Made by a program: the position numbers and the translations under genes
Source of the DNA: JANQIO01 sp043513815
GTDB taxonomy: Bacteria > Pseudomonadota > Gammaproteobacteria > Pseudomonadales > Halieaceae
Length of the DNA stretch: 64,000 bases
Reading direction: 5' to 3'
NCBI GenBank assembly: GCA_043513815.1
Contig: CP121313.1
Location: forward strand, 3,658,001-3,722,000
Shown here: one piece after another, positions 1-7,705 of the stretch
Position numbering within the stretch: position 1 is the stretch's first letter
Layout of the letters: each line of letters opens with the position of its first letter
The notes under the pieces: generated by a model
The model's input: the letters and a program-made list of their open reading frames with translations, nothing else
What the model was told of the DNA's origin: nothing
Database searches by the model: none

Positions 1-26
1 TTCGCCGATACCAGTGAGGATCGAGC

Positions 27-221
27 ATGAGCAATGACAAGCAAGCCACCACCGACACCGAGACCATCCTGATGGCGCTGGACCAGATCAGCCAGACCAT
101 CGATGTCATGACCAGCGTGGTAGGTCGGCTGCGGACCTACCTGCAGGAGCAGGAATCCATTCGCAAAACCGAAGCGGCCAGCGACATGACGCCGCTGGAT
201 GCCGGCACGACCGTACACTGA
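27..221 (+). CDS. Small acidic protein of unknown function (64 aa)
   Basis: This is a 64-residue ORF with an ATG start and a GTGAGGA ribosome-binding sequence just upstream. The ATG overlaps a TGA at 28-30 in another frame (ATGA), so it may be coupled to an upstream gene whose last codons occupy bases 1-30. The protein is hydrophilic and has no signal peptide or membrane segment. Residues about 12-45 look helical, with hydrophobic residues at coiled-coil-like spacing, and the C-terminus looks disordered. No family was recognised. It may be a small accessory subunit of the gene that ends at the window edge. Confidence 0.6.
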   Translation: MSNDKQATTDTETILMALDQISQTIDVMTSVVGRLRTYLQEQESIRKTEAASDMTPLDAGTTVH

Positions 222-240
222 GACGCTGCGCCGGCAGCGC

Positions 241-426
241 TCACAGGGCGTTACTGGCGAACCCCACCAGCCTCGCAATCAGCGTGGCAAAATCTGGCCG
301 AAGCCGCAATCCAGCGGCGGGCAACCTACCCTTCCAAATCCAGTCGTCATAACTCACCGATAGTTGGGATTCTCGGCGATAAACCAAATCGACACCCTTA
401 ACGCTCCAACAAGCTTCTGCAGGCAC
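241..426 (-). CDS. Doubtful 61-aa ORF between the first gene and yqcC
   Basis: Bases 222-454 lack any confident gene. The only candidate is this GTG-started 61-codon frame on the minus strand, 28 bp downstream of yqcC. It has no convincing ribosome-binding site and no family resemblance that I can name. It could be a remnant, or noise in GC-rich DNA. It is listed so that the gap is accounted for. Confidence 0.15.
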   Translation of the reverse strand: MPAEACWSVKGVDLVYRRESQLSVSYDDWIWKGRLPAAGLRLRPDFATLIARLVGFASNAL

Positions 427-454
427 CTCGCGCCTGAGCAGTCAGCGATGGCGG

Positions 455-769
455 TCAGGACGTCAGCAAACGATCGATTTCTGCGAGCGCTTGCTGTAAC
501 GGCTGGCTGTGGAGTTCAGAACCGCGAAAATACTCTTCGGCCATCGGTGCAATGGCACATTCCGTTGGAAAGGGCTGACCTTTTTCAATCAGCTCGTACA
601 TGGTGGGCAGGAAAATGAACTGCAGCCACTGCTCAAAGCCCATGGTGTCAATGGCAAAAGGCTGGATGCTGGCCATGGCTTCTGCAGAGGGAGGCTGGTC
701 CTGCCACAGGTTCATCTGCCGCAGACTGGCTTCCACATCTATCAATAGTTCAGCAACTTTAGCCCGCAT
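455..769 (-). CDS. yqcC: YqcC family protein (DUF446)
   Basis: This 104-residue protein matches the YqcC/DUF446 family. The family core is clear: a Trp-rich N-terminal helix (NLW near residue 22), the stretch QPFAIDTMGFEQWLQFIFLP at about 36-55, and the PFPTECAIAPMAEEYF region. In many gammaproteobacteria yqcC sits next to truC. Its molecular function is not established. The unusual point is the start: the ATG at 769-767 and the first residues (MRA) lie inside the terminal inverted repeat of a small mobile-like element at 760-995. The native N-terminus therefore seems to have been replaced and is a few residues shorter than in relatives. No good Shine-Dalgarno sequence precedes this ATG, so expression may be weakened. 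Confidence 0.8.
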   Translation of the reverse strand: MRAKVAELLIDVEASLRQMNLWQDQPPSAEAMASIQPFAIDTMGFEQWLQFIFLPTMYELIEKGQPFPTECAIAPMAEEYFRGSELHSQPLQQALAEIDRLLTS

Positions 770-995
770 ATTGCACCAGTACGCCGGCCAAATGCCTGCT
801 CTGGTTTTTACGGCAGGCTAACCGCCAATCCTGTGCTCTGTACTTTTTGCTACCCATGTTGTTTGCCTGTATCTCGCTGGTTCTCGCACGCCCTGAACGG
901 GCATGCTCCCTCCGGCTACGCCTCCGGTCCCGAGCCCGCCCGGGGCGCACGAGCCCTGCGCGACCCATCAAGCAACTGGTGCAGTATGCGGGCTA
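760..995. mobile_element. MITE-like element, copy A (236 bp, 21-bp terminal inverted repeats)
   Basis: The ends are 760-780 and 975-995. They are inverted repeats of each other over 21 bp with one mismatch (core TTGCACCAGT / ACTGGTGCA, flanked by TAGCCCGC / GCGGGCTA). The interior has no gene. A full-length homologue in the opposite orientation lies at 58341-58592. The shared interior blocks include the stretch around 866-895 (CTGTATCTCGCTGGTTCTCG) and the block around 905-955. No transposase is encoded, so this is best described as a miniature inverted-repeat element moved in trans. Its left end overlaps the start of yqcC. No clear target-site duplication was seen. Confidence 0.75.
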
Positions 996-1042
996 GCGGC
1001 CTGCACCACGTCATTCTCCAGGATTTTTGATCAGTCTACCGG

Positions 1043-3172
1043 TCACTCGATGTCGAGTCGAAACGGGGGCAGCGCCTCCAACAGGGCCTTGCCATAGCGG
1101 CGCGTCACCAACCGGCGGTCGCACACGGTGACACGCCCGCTGTCGGATTCGGTACGCAGCAGCCGCCCGCAGGCTTGCACCAGCCGCAGGGCCGCATCCG
1201 GCACCGTGATTTCCATGAAAGCATTCCTACCACGCCGCTCCACCCACTCCGACAGGGCCGCCTCCAGCGGACTATCCGGCACGGCGAAGGGGATCTTGGC
1301 AATCAGCACATGACTGCAATACCGACCCGGTAGGTCCACACCTTCCGCAAAGCTCGCCAGACCGAAGATCAGACTGCCCTCTCCACGGTCGATGCGTTCC
1401 CGGTGGCGGCGCAGGATCTCGTGCTTGCTGTAGTCGCCCTGCAACAGAATACGGTCGCGCCACTCGGCGGGCAGCCCCTGATAAACATCGTTGAGCTGTC
1501 GGCGAGAGGAAAACAGCACCAGGCTGCCCTCGCCCGGGTCCAGCCAGCGCGGCAGGTTTTCGACCAGGCACTGGGTGTGCGCCTCCGGGTTACCGGGATC
1601 ACAGTCCATGGCGGGTATCTGCAGCACTGCCTGCTGGTGATCGAAGGGGCTGGGTACGACCTTGAAGCTGCCGGTGCGCGGCATACCGGAATGCAGGATG
1701 AAACGTTCGAAGCTGTTGAGCGCGGTCATGGTGGCGGAAGTGGCGATAACCCCGGCAGCCTGCGGCCACAGGTGCTCAGTGAGAATCTCCGCGGCCAGTA
1801 CCGGGCTTGAGCGCAACTCATAGTGCACACCGGCGCCCGCGGGAATCACATTAACCCAACGGGCAGTGGGCGCGGCTTGCGGGTCGGCGGGGGCCGCCTC
1901 GGTGGGGGCCGCAGCATAGTCTGCCCACAGGGCGAGATTGCCCTCGGCGCGACCGAGCATTGCCCCTACGGCGGCATACCAGGCCTCGGCTTCGGCACTG
2001 TCTATGCCCGTCAGGTCGCCATCCATGGCATCTTCAAAGCGGTTTTCCAGGCGTTGCAGCCGCTCGTGCAACTGGTGGAACTGCTGTGCCAGGCGTTCCG
2101 CCTGCTGGACCAGCGCCACCGGGATTTCGCCCATTTCAAAGCGCAAGTGCACGCTGTCATTGGAATCGCGGGGTTCGGGCATGCCCTCCAGACCGGGCAG
2201 CAGGTTATTGGCCAGCTCCAGTTCCGCAGCAGTGGCTTCGAATCGCCCCTGCAGCTTCTCCATGGCCTCCGTCAGTTCGGCCACCCCCAGGGATAGCGCC
2301 CCCTGCGCCAGCTGCTGCCGGCATTCATCGGCCCACTGGCGGGTACTGGAAAGGCGACAGAAGGCAGAAAAATGGTTGAGCGCCTTGGCGGGAAGGTGGT
2401 GGCCCTCGTCGAAGACATAAACCGTGTCCTGGGGTGGCGTGAGAATCGCCCCGCCGCCGAGCGCCAGATCGGACAGTACCAGGTCGTGATTGGTGACAAT
2501 CACGTCGGCGTGCTGCAGCGCATCCCGCGCCTTGAAGAAGCTGCACTGCCCGACATTGGGACAGCGTCGACCGCTGCACTGGCTGTGGTCGGTGGTCACG
2601 GTGAACCATGTATCGCTGGCCACTTCCTCGGACCAGGCATCACGGTCACCATCCCACTCGCCGCGACCGAGGGCCTCGGCCATGGACTGGTATACCGGCA
2701 GCGCGTCCTGGCCCGGCGGCGCCACTTCGTCGGGATAGAGCGGGATAACCGGGTCGTCGGCACCGCCACTGGCCAACAGCCGGTCCAGCCGGGACAGGCA
2801 GATATAGCGACGGCGTCCCTTGGCCAGCACAAAATCAAAGGCCAGACCGCTGTGCCGGCGGATATCCGGCAGGTCCTTCATCACCAACTGCTCCTGCAGG
2901 GCTATGGTGGCAGTGGAAATCACCAGGGTCTTGCCGAACGCCCGTGCCAGCGGGATAGCGGCCACTGTGTAGGCGATGGTTTTGCCGGTGCCGGTACCCG
3001 CTTCTATCGCTACCTGGGGCGTGGCTTCCGGGTCATCGTCCTCCATCCTGGCCAGCGTATTGGCTATCTCGGCGATCATCTGTCGCTGACCCCAGCGGGG
3101 ACTGAGGGATTTGCCGTCCAGAAGGCCGTTGTAGGCCTGTCGAATCGCTTCCTTGGATTCCTCAGTCAGCAA
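1043..3172 (-). CDS. dinG: ATP-dependent DNA helicase DinG
   Basis: DinG is a superfamily 2, XPD-like iron-sulfur helicase with 5'-3' polarity that resolves R-loops, D-loops and similar structures during repair. Walker A EAGTGTGKT lies near residue 57, the helicase II box is FDEGHH, and the four Fe-S cysteines are visible (YICLSR, then SQC, RRC and GQC). The open frame continues upstream to 3658, but that stretch lies antisense-frame inside the acyltransferase gene. I place the start at TTG 3172, with GGAGG 11 nt upstream, giving 709 aa, close to the usual DinG length (E. coli 716). The start overlaps the preceding stop by 11 nt, so translational coupling is likely. The TTG choice is an inference. 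Confidence 0.88.
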   Translation of the reverse strand: MLTEESKEAIRQAYNGLLDGKSLSPRWGQRQMIAEIANTLARMEDDDPEATPQVAIEAGTGTGKTIAYTVAAIPLARAFGKTLVISTATIALQEQLVMKDLPDIRRHSGLAFDFVLAKGRRRYICLSRLDRLLASGGADDPVIPLYPDEVAPPGQDALPVYQSMAEALGRGEWDGDRDAWSEEVASDTWFTVTTDHSQCSGRRCPNVGQCSFFKARDALQHADVIVTNHDLVLSDLALGGGAILTPPQDTVYVFDEGHHLPAKALNHFSAFCRLSSTRQWADECRQQLAQGALSLGVAELTEAMEKLQGRFEATAAELELANNLLPGLEGMPEPRDSNDSVHLRFEMGEIPVALVQQAERLAQQFHQLHERLQRLENRFEDAMDGDLTGIDSAEAEAWYAAVGAMLGRAEGNLALWADYAAAPTEAAPADPQAAPTARWVNVIPAGAGVHYELRSSPVLAAEILTEHLWPQAAGVIATSATMTALNSFERFILHSGMPRTGSFKVVPSPFDHQQAVLQIPAMDCDPGNPEAHTQCLVENLPRWLDPGEGSLVLFSSRRQLNDVYQGLPAEWRDRILLQGDYSKHEILRRHRERIDRGEGSLIFGLASFAEGVDLPGRYCSHVLIAKIPFAVPDSPLEAALSEWVERRGRNAFMEITVPDAALRLVQACGRLLRTESDSGRVTVCDRRLVTRRYGKALLEALPPFRLDIE

Positions 3173-4385
3173 CGGCGGCGTCGCCTCCGGTGTCGAGAAG
3201 CGACTGTCGGCTGCTGATGGCATTGGCATAGATAGCCAGTGCGTAATCGCGCTCGTCCGCAGGAATCGCCTGCATCCGCTGCAGGAAGGCCTGCTCGGTG
3301 CAGCTTCCGGCAAGGTCGCCGACGGCAAATGCGGGCAGGCTGCCGTGCAGGGCCTGCCAGGCAAACGCATTGGTTGCATGCAGGCGGTAGTTGCCCACGA
3401 CCTGGCGGTCCAGCGCCTGTGCAACCTGTTCCGGCGTTTCGAAATCTGCGCCCAGCGGCTCACCAAACGCAACGTGCACCAGCCCCTTGTTGCCGCTGAT
3501 GCCGGCGGCAATGCTGGCCACATCCTCGTGCTCGGCCTTTTCATAGCCGCCGCTGGCCGCAATCTGAGCCAGCTCCCTGGCTTTGAGACCATCGCAGGGA
3601 TCCAGCTCGTAAGAGATGGATACCGGCACGATATTGAGCCCGGCGATGAACTCGGCAAAAGTTTCTGACTTGCGGTCCTGGCTCATAGCCAGCATCTTGA
3701 TGATGGCGGGCTCGGTGCGGTCAACGCCGTCCTTGGCCCGGCCTTCGCGCTGGGCTATCCAGATAGGAGCCCGGTCCTGCTCAATAGAATGCCGAATATA
3801 GGCAGACAGCTCGCGATAGGCCTTGAACACCTCCCGCGGGCCCCGCGCCGAGCGCTTGACGATGAAACTCTTGTTGAGCCGCATCACATCGGCTACCCAG
3901 GGCTTGGTGAGCAGGTTATCGCCGATGGCAATGCGCACGGTATTGAAACCGTTGTGGTACAGGGCGTAATTGGTAAATGCCGGGTCCAGCGTGATGTCCC
4001 GGTGATTGCTCATGAACAGGTAGGGCGTGCCGGAATCGAGTTTCTCAAGCCCCGATACGGAGAACCCCGCCGTGCTGTCGGCGATCATTTGTGACATATA
4101 GCGTTCGATGACCGACTGGAAACTCTGCACGTCGGTGACGTCGGCCAGCTCGCCGCGCAGCGCGCGTCGCACCAGGGCTCGCAAAGGCAACCCCAGCCAG
4201 CCGGCCAGGCCCTTGAACTTGAGTCGACAGATGGCGCCGAGGAACTCGGAGTCGTCGAGCAGGCGCTCCAGTACAGCGGGCACTTCCGCGTCGTTGTAGG
4301 GCCGGATATCGGCGAATGGGTCCATGCGCGGGGGACAGTTCTCTGGCAAGGCGCACACCTTATAGCAAAGCTCATCGATAGTCAT
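3162..4385 (-). CDS. Cytosolic-type 1-acylglycerol-3-phosphate acyltransferase-like protein
   Basis: This 407-residue protein belongs to the glycerolipid acyltransferase (PlsC-like) superfamily. The acyl-acceptor histidine motif appears as SNHRDITLDP near residue 128, and the usual FPEG block is replaced by IAQREGRAKDG near residue 211. Both are typical of a proteobacterial subfamily longer than PlsC. There is no obvious transmembrane helix, which suggests peripheral membrane attachment. The likely role is transfer of an acyl chain during phospholipid or storage-lipid synthesis, but the substrate cannot be read from sequence. It lies upstream of dinG with overlapping ends, so the two are probably co-transcribed. 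Confidence 0.75.
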   Translation of the reverse strand: MTIDELCYKVCALPENCPPRMDPFADIRPYNDAEVPAVLERLLDDSEFLGAICRLKFKGLAGWLGLPLRALVRRALRGELADVTDVQSFQSVIERYMSQMIADSTAGFSVSGLEKLDSGTPYLFMSNHRDITLDPAFTNYALYHNGFNTVRIAIGDNLLTKPWVADVMRLNKSFIVKRSARGPREVFKAYRELSAYIRHSIEQDRAPIWIAQREGRAKDGVDRTEPAIIKMLAMSQDRKSETFAEFIAGLNIVPVSISYELDPCDGLKARELAQIAASGGYEKAEHEDVASIAAGISGNKGLVHVAFGEPLGADFETPEQVAQALDRQVVGNYRLHATNAFAWQALHGSLPAFAVGDLAGSCTEQAFLQRMQAIPADERDYALAIYANAISSRQSLLDTGGDAAVAD

Positions 4386-4479
4386 CCTGGAGGCTTTGAA
4401 GCACGCCAGGGGCAGCCAGATCGGGCAGAATTCATGCTATGCTTGCGCCGCTTCAAAGACCAGACTGATTGGAGATTGT

Positions 4480-4704
4480 ATGGAAGCCACGAGTTCTCTC
4501 TTGATGGTGTTGGGCCTCACTGCGCTGTTGGCCAGCTGGGTGGTGCTGATGATCGCATCGTGGAAGGAGGATTTTTCCTGGGGCCTGTGTTCGCTGCTGC
4601 TGCCGCCCCTGTCCTACTGCTATGCGCTGTTTCGCCTCGACAAGGCGGGTGAGGCCATCGCGCTGGCCGCGGTGGGCTGTGTTCTGCTGCTGCTGGCGTT
4701 CTGA
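4480..4704 (+). CDS. Small two-helix membrane protein (74 aa)
   Basis: I prefer the ATG at 4480, preceded by GGAG at 4471, over an upstream start at 4396 that has no ribosome-binding site. The 74-residue product has two hydrophobic segments at about 6-26 and 52-72. They are separated by a short loop containing WKEDFSWG and a third amphipathic stretch. It is followed by a strong hairpin terminator. No named family was recognised. It is probably an inner-membrane protein of unknown function. Confidence 0.6.
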   Translation: MEATSSLLMVLGLTALLASWVVLMIASWKEDFSWGLCSLLLPPLSYCYALFRLDKAGEAIALAAVGCVLLLLAF

Positions 4705-4726
4705 ATACCCCTCCAAGGCGCCCTTC

Positions 4727-4762
4727 GGCGGGGTTCATTACCAAAGTTTAATGAACCCCGCC
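4727..4762 (+). terminator. Stem-loop terminator after the small membrane protein
   Basis: A perfect 14-bp inverted repeat (GGCGGGGTTCATTA / TAATGAACCCCGCC) with an 8-nt loop starts 23 bp after the stop codon. It lacks a strong T tract on the plus strand, so it may terminate or protect the 3' end. Confidence 0.6.
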
Positions 4763-4960
4763 AACCCAAAAACCACAGATTAACCTTTTTAATTTCAATG
4801 AGTTACCGAAATCCCCTTCGGTGCACACCCGCCCCTGTCCGGTGCGCTTCAAAAACCATGATCTAGTGCACACCACGGGTCGTAAAACGCCGTTAGAATC
4901 CGCCGCGGTTCCATAGTTAGACCGTTTTTTTTTAGCAAGACCATTACCCGAGGGGAAACC

Positions 4961-5236
4961 ATGAAGTCTATTGTTACTACTGTCATCGCCAGCGGCCTGC
5001 TGGCCCTGTCTGCTTCCGCCTTTGCCGCGAAGCCCACCAGCATCGTATTCGACTCCAACGGCAAGTCAGCCGACGGCACCGAGTACGGCAACTACCACGT
5101 GAAGTGCTCCAACGGCAAAAAAATGCCGCTGACCGCCTGGGACAACCGCAAGAAGTGGTGTGTTGGTGAAGCCTCTTCCGAGAACTGCCAGAAAAAGCAG
5201 ATCAAAGCTGCCAAGAAGGCCTGCAAGGCCGCCTGA
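4961..5236 (+). CDS. Small exported Cys-containing protein (91 aa)
   Basis: A good ribosome-binding site (GAGGGG) precedes the ATG. The first 22 residues form a classical Sec signal peptide ending ASAFA-A. The mature part of about 69 residues is basic, with three cysteines (VKCS, KWCV, ENCQ) and a further one in KKACKAA, so disulfides in the periplasm are plausible. The tail is Lys/Ala-rich. It has its own leader and terminator, so it looks monocistronic. No function is recognised. Confidence 0.75.
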   Translation: MKSIVTTVIASGLLALSASAFAAKPTSIVFDSNGKSADGTEYGNYHVKCSNGKKMPLTAWDNRKKWCVGEASSENCQKKQIKAAKKACKAA

Positions 5237-5257
5237 GGCCAGTCGGCCTGGCATGCT

Positions 5258-5285
5258 GATCAGGCCCGGTGCGCCGGGCCTGATC
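5258..5285 (+). terminator. Hairpin terminator after the 91-aa exported protein
   Basis: The palindrome GATCAGGCCCGG / CCGGGCCTGATC closes a 4-nt loop, 22 bp after the stop codon. The stem is strong and GC-rich, with only a weak downstream T content. Confidence 0.65.
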
Positions 5286-5403
5286 ATCTCCCCTACGCAG
5301 CGCAGCGCGTCAGCGAAACAGTATCCCCCCGCACCAAGGCCAGCAGGCCACGTCATCTATAGCTTTCAGGTTTATTTTGTCGCGACAAGGTCGGGACGAA
5401 CCT

Positions 5404-6030
5404 TCAGTCCTGCGTTGAATTCAAGCCCGTGCCCAGCACCAGCTGCGCCAGCGTCAGGATCAGCTTGAGCTGTTTCTCCTCGGCGTCGGGACTGAGAGGA
5501 TCTTCTCCCAGCAGGTCCCGGTACATCGGTGCCATGGTGATATAGGACATCACCATGTTATTGAGTCCCATCACGGCCCAGGGTTGCAGCTCAGCGACGG
5601 GGCCCAGGCTGGGCGCTGCGTTGCTCTCCGGTGGCTGGAACATCGGACGGAACAGCCCGTCGACCAGAGCCGCCGTGTGGGGGCTACCCGACAGCGCCGC
5701 ATGTTGCAGCAGTCGCGCAAGGTTGGGCCGCTGGTGGTGCATACGCACCGTGATCTCCAGCCAGCGATAGATTCCCTCGGTGGTCAGCGACGTCTGCCGT
5801 AGCTCGTCCAGCGGGGCGGTGAAATCTGCCAGCAGGCGCTCAACCACGGCCCCGTACAGGGCTTCCTTATTGCGAAAATGGTTGTACAGGCTGGGGGAAC
5901 GAATACCTACCCGGTCAGCCACATCCCCCAGCGAGGTGGCCGCGTAGCCGCGCTGTGCGAACAAGTCCTCGGCGGCATCGAGAATGCGTTCCGGGGTCGG
6001 TTTTTCCGAGGCGGGTTGGGGGGCAGACAT
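5404..6030 (-). CDS. TetR/AcrR family transcriptional regulator
   Basis: This is a 208-residue protein with an N-terminal TetR helix-turn-helix at about residues 14-60 (ILDAAEDLFAQRGYAATSL, then GIRSPSLYNHFRNKEALY). The C-terminal helical ligand-binding domain has no assigned effector. It is divergently transcribed from a SnoaL-like gene. A 7+7 palindrome at 6043-6058 in the 45-bp gap is the likely operator for autoregulation and control of the neighbour. The ligand may be a lipid or aromatic compound handled by that neighbour, which is an inference from position only. Confidence 0.85.
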   Translation of the reverse strand: MSAPQPASEKPTPERILDAAEDLFAQRGYAATSLGDVADRVGIRSPSLYNHFRNKEALYGAVVERLLADFTAPLDELRQTSLTTEGIYRWLEITVRMHHQRPNLARLLQHAALSGSPHTAALVDGLFRPMFQPPESNAAPSLGPVAELQPWAVMGLNNMVMSYITMAPMYRDLLGEDPLSPDAEEKQLKLILTLAQLVLGTGLNSTQD

Positions 6031-6042
6031 GGCGGGATACTA

Positions 6043-6058
6043 ACTAATAGTTATTAGT
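6043..6058. promoter_or_regulatory. Putative TetR-family operator palindrome
   Basis: ACTAATAGTTATTAGT is a perfect 7-bp inverted repeat with a 2-bp centre. It lies in the AT-rich 45-bp gap between the divergent TetR and SnoaL-like genes. Size and position suit a TetR-family dimer site. Confidence 0.6.
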
Positions 6059-6075
6059 AATGCTATTTTACAGGG

Positions 6076-6528
6076 ATGGACCACAGCGCTGACATCCACG
6101 CCATAGAAACCCTTATCTATCACTATGCCGACCTGATTGACGCCGGGCGCTTCGAAGCCGTGGCCAAACTGTTCGCCAATGGCTCAATCGTCAGCCCGGA
6201 CGGCGAGGAGTGCACCGGGGAGCAGCCGGTCCTGGCCCTCTACCGCAAGACCGCGCGCATCTACCCGGACACGGGAACGCCCTGTACCGAGCACATGACC
6301 AGCAATGTCTCGGTCCAGCTGTCCCCGCAAGGCGATAGCGCCAGCGCCAGTAGCCGGTTCACAGTGCTACAGGCGCGCGAGGACTTCCCCTTGCAGGTCA
6401 TTATCGCCGGCCAGTACCGCGACAGTTTCCGCAGGCGCGACGGCCGCTGGGAGTTCACCCGCCGGGAGATGTACCCACGGCTGATCGGCGATCTTTCCCG
6501 CCACCTGCTGGTACCGCTAAACCCCTGA
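6076..6528 (+). CDS. SnoaL-like / NTF2-fold family protein
   Basis: The 150-residue sequence fits the SnoaL_4-type NTF2-like fold. It has an N-terminal helix (IETLIYHYADLIDAGRF), the AKLFANGSIVSPDG strand region and a C-terminal sheet ending in GRWEFTRREMYPR. Members include small dehydratases, cyclases and ligand-binding proteins acting on polycyclic or aromatic substrates, but most are uncharacterised. There is no signal peptide, so it is cytosolic. It is divergent from a TetR regulator that probably controls it. Confidence 0.75.
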   Translation: MDHSADIHAIETLIYHYADLIDAGRFEAVAKLFANGSIVSPDGEECTGEQPVLALYRKTARIYPDTGTPCTEHMTSNVSVQLSPQGDSASASSRFTVLQAREDFPLQVIIAGQYRDSFRRRDGRWEFTRREMYPRLIGDLSRHLLVPLNP

Positions 6529-6533
6529 TACCG

Positions 6534-6562
6534 TTGACAGTTCGGAGGGAAATGTGAATAAT
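6534..6562 (+). promoter_or_regulatory. Sigma-70 promoter of rpsT
   Basis: A perfect TTGACA (6534-6539) is followed after 17 bp by AATAAT (6557-6562). This lies 38 bp upstream of the rpsT start, just after the end of the preceding gene. Confidence 0.65.
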
Positions 6563-6599
6563 CGCGCCTCCCCAAAATTTGTGTATAGAGGTAACAACG

Positions 6600-6866
6600 T
6601 TGGCAAATTCACCGCAAGCCAAAAAGCGGGCACGCCAGGCAGTCAAGCGCCGCACTCATAACGCCAGCCTGCGCTCACTGGTTCGCACGGTCATCAAGCG
6701 CGTAAACGCCGCGATCGCCGCCGGCGATGCAGAACAGGCTAAAGCCGCCTACGGCGAAGCCGTGCCGGTTATCGACCGCATGGCCGACAAGGGCATCATC
6801 CACAAGAACAAGGCCGCTCGTCACAAGAGCCGCCTCAACGACCAGATCAAGGCCCTCTCCGCCTGA
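6600..6866 (+). CDS. rpsT: 30S ribosomal protein S20
   Basis: This 88-residue basic protein begins ANSPQAKKRARQAVKRR and matches S20 (bS20), which binds 16S rRNA in the 30S body. I place the start at TTG 6600, preceded by GAGGTAA, rather than the in-frame upstream codon at 6579. A UUG start is also known for E. coli rpsT, where it is linked to autogenous control by S20. The gene has its own sigma-70 promoter and a strong intrinsic terminator, so it is monocistronic. Confidence 0.95.
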   Translation: MANSPQAKKRARQAVKRRTHNASLRSLVRTVIKRVNAAIAAGDAEQAKAAYGEAVPVIDRMADKGIIHKNKAARHKSRLNDQIKALSA

Positions 6867-6890
6867 TCCCCAGTCAGCCCGTTCTTGAAG

Positions 6891-6916
6891 AAGCCGGCTA
6901 AACGCCGGCTTTTTTG
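6891..6916 (+). terminator. Intrinsic terminator of rpsT
   Basis: AAGCCGGC / GCCGGCTT forms an 8-bp stem with a 5-nt loop, followed by a T run (6910-6915). It lies 25 bp after the stop codon. Confidence 0.9.
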
Positions 6917-6962
6917 TGCCCGCTCGTTCTGCAACTTGCTTACAACAAAAAGCTCCTGCGTT

Positions 6963-7090
6963 CGTAGCCCGGGCAGCCACCGTGCAGGGCCTGGGCCGGA
7001 CACGCTGCAAGCACATCCCTGTGCGCTCGGCGCCGGCCATCCCTGGCCGTCGACGGTTCGGACCAGACCCTGCACGGCGTCTGCCCTCGT
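6963..7090 (+). repeat. Dispersed palindromic repeat, copy R1
   Basis: The outer arms 6980-7001 and 7056-7077 pair over 19 of 22 positions. The core between them (CGGACACGCT, then ACATCCCTGT, CGCTCGG and GGCCGTCGACGG) matches copies at 16161-16284, 39835-40020 and, inverted, 40221-40372. The arm sequence differs from that of the other copies but stays self-complementary. It occupies most of the rpsT-ilvH gap (6917-7213), where no gene is seen. Confidence 0.7.
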
Positions 7091-7213
7091 GTTGAGCGGA
7101 ATTACGGGGCACTGCTTTAAAAGCGTCGAGAACGGCCAGCATTCCTCAGCCTGAGAACGAGGAACCAGACAAGAGATAGTGGAAGTTCAGGCGCACTACG
7201 AAGCTCTGATTGA

Positions 7214-7705
7214 CTACAAGCGCAGGACTTTTTCGCCGCGGGCGATACCCGCCACGCCGCTGCGCACTACCTCGAGGATCGAGGCATCGCCCATGGCTTC
7301 CACGAAGGAGTCGAGCTTGTCGGCGGTACCGGACAGCATGATGGTGTAGACCGACGGGCCCACGTCCACAATCTGGCCGCGAAAGATATCCGTGCAGCGC
7401 TTGATCTCGGCGCGCTGGGCCCCGGTGGCGCGAACCTTGATGAGCATCAGGTCGCGCTCGATATGGGCGCCTTCCGACAGGTCCACCAGCTTGACCACAT
7501 CCACAAGCTTGTTGAGCTGCTTGGTGATCTGCTCGATCTTGCGGTCGTCCCCGATTGTGGTGACCGTAAGACGGGACAGGGTGGCATCCTCGGTGGGCGC
7601 CACGTTGAGGGTCTCGATGTTGTAGCCGCGCTGTGAGAATAGCCCGACCACCCGGGACAGCGCACCGGGTTCATTTTCCAGCAGGACAGAAATGATTCTT
7701 CTCAT
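7214..7705 (-). CDS. ilvH: Acetolactate synthase small (regulatory) subunit
   Basis: This 163-residue subunit starts MRRIISVLLENEPGALSRV, the N-terminal ACT domain that binds valine for feedback inhibition. A second ACT-like region follows (LMLIKVRATGAQRAEI). It joins the large subunit to form acetohydroxyacid synthase, the first common step of branched-chain amino acid synthesis. The start is the ATG at 7705, which overlaps the ilvI stop as TGATG. An upstream in-frame start at 7732 lies inside ilvI and is rejected. The length is the same as E. coli IlvH. Confidence 0.95.
   Translation of the reverse strand: MRRIISVLLENEPGALSRVVGLFSQRGYNIETLNVAPTEDATLSRLTVTTIGDDRKIEQITKQLNKLVDVVKLVDLSEGAHIERDLMLIKVRATGAQRAEIKRCTDIFRGQIVDVGPSVYTIMLSGTADKLDSFVEAMGDASILEVVRSGVAGIARGEKVLRL

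Noticed and set aside
3173..3658. Upstream extension of the dinG frame to 3658
   Set aside because: It lies inside the acyltransferase gene in another frame, and the residues do not resemble DinG. The TTG at 3172 gives the usual length.
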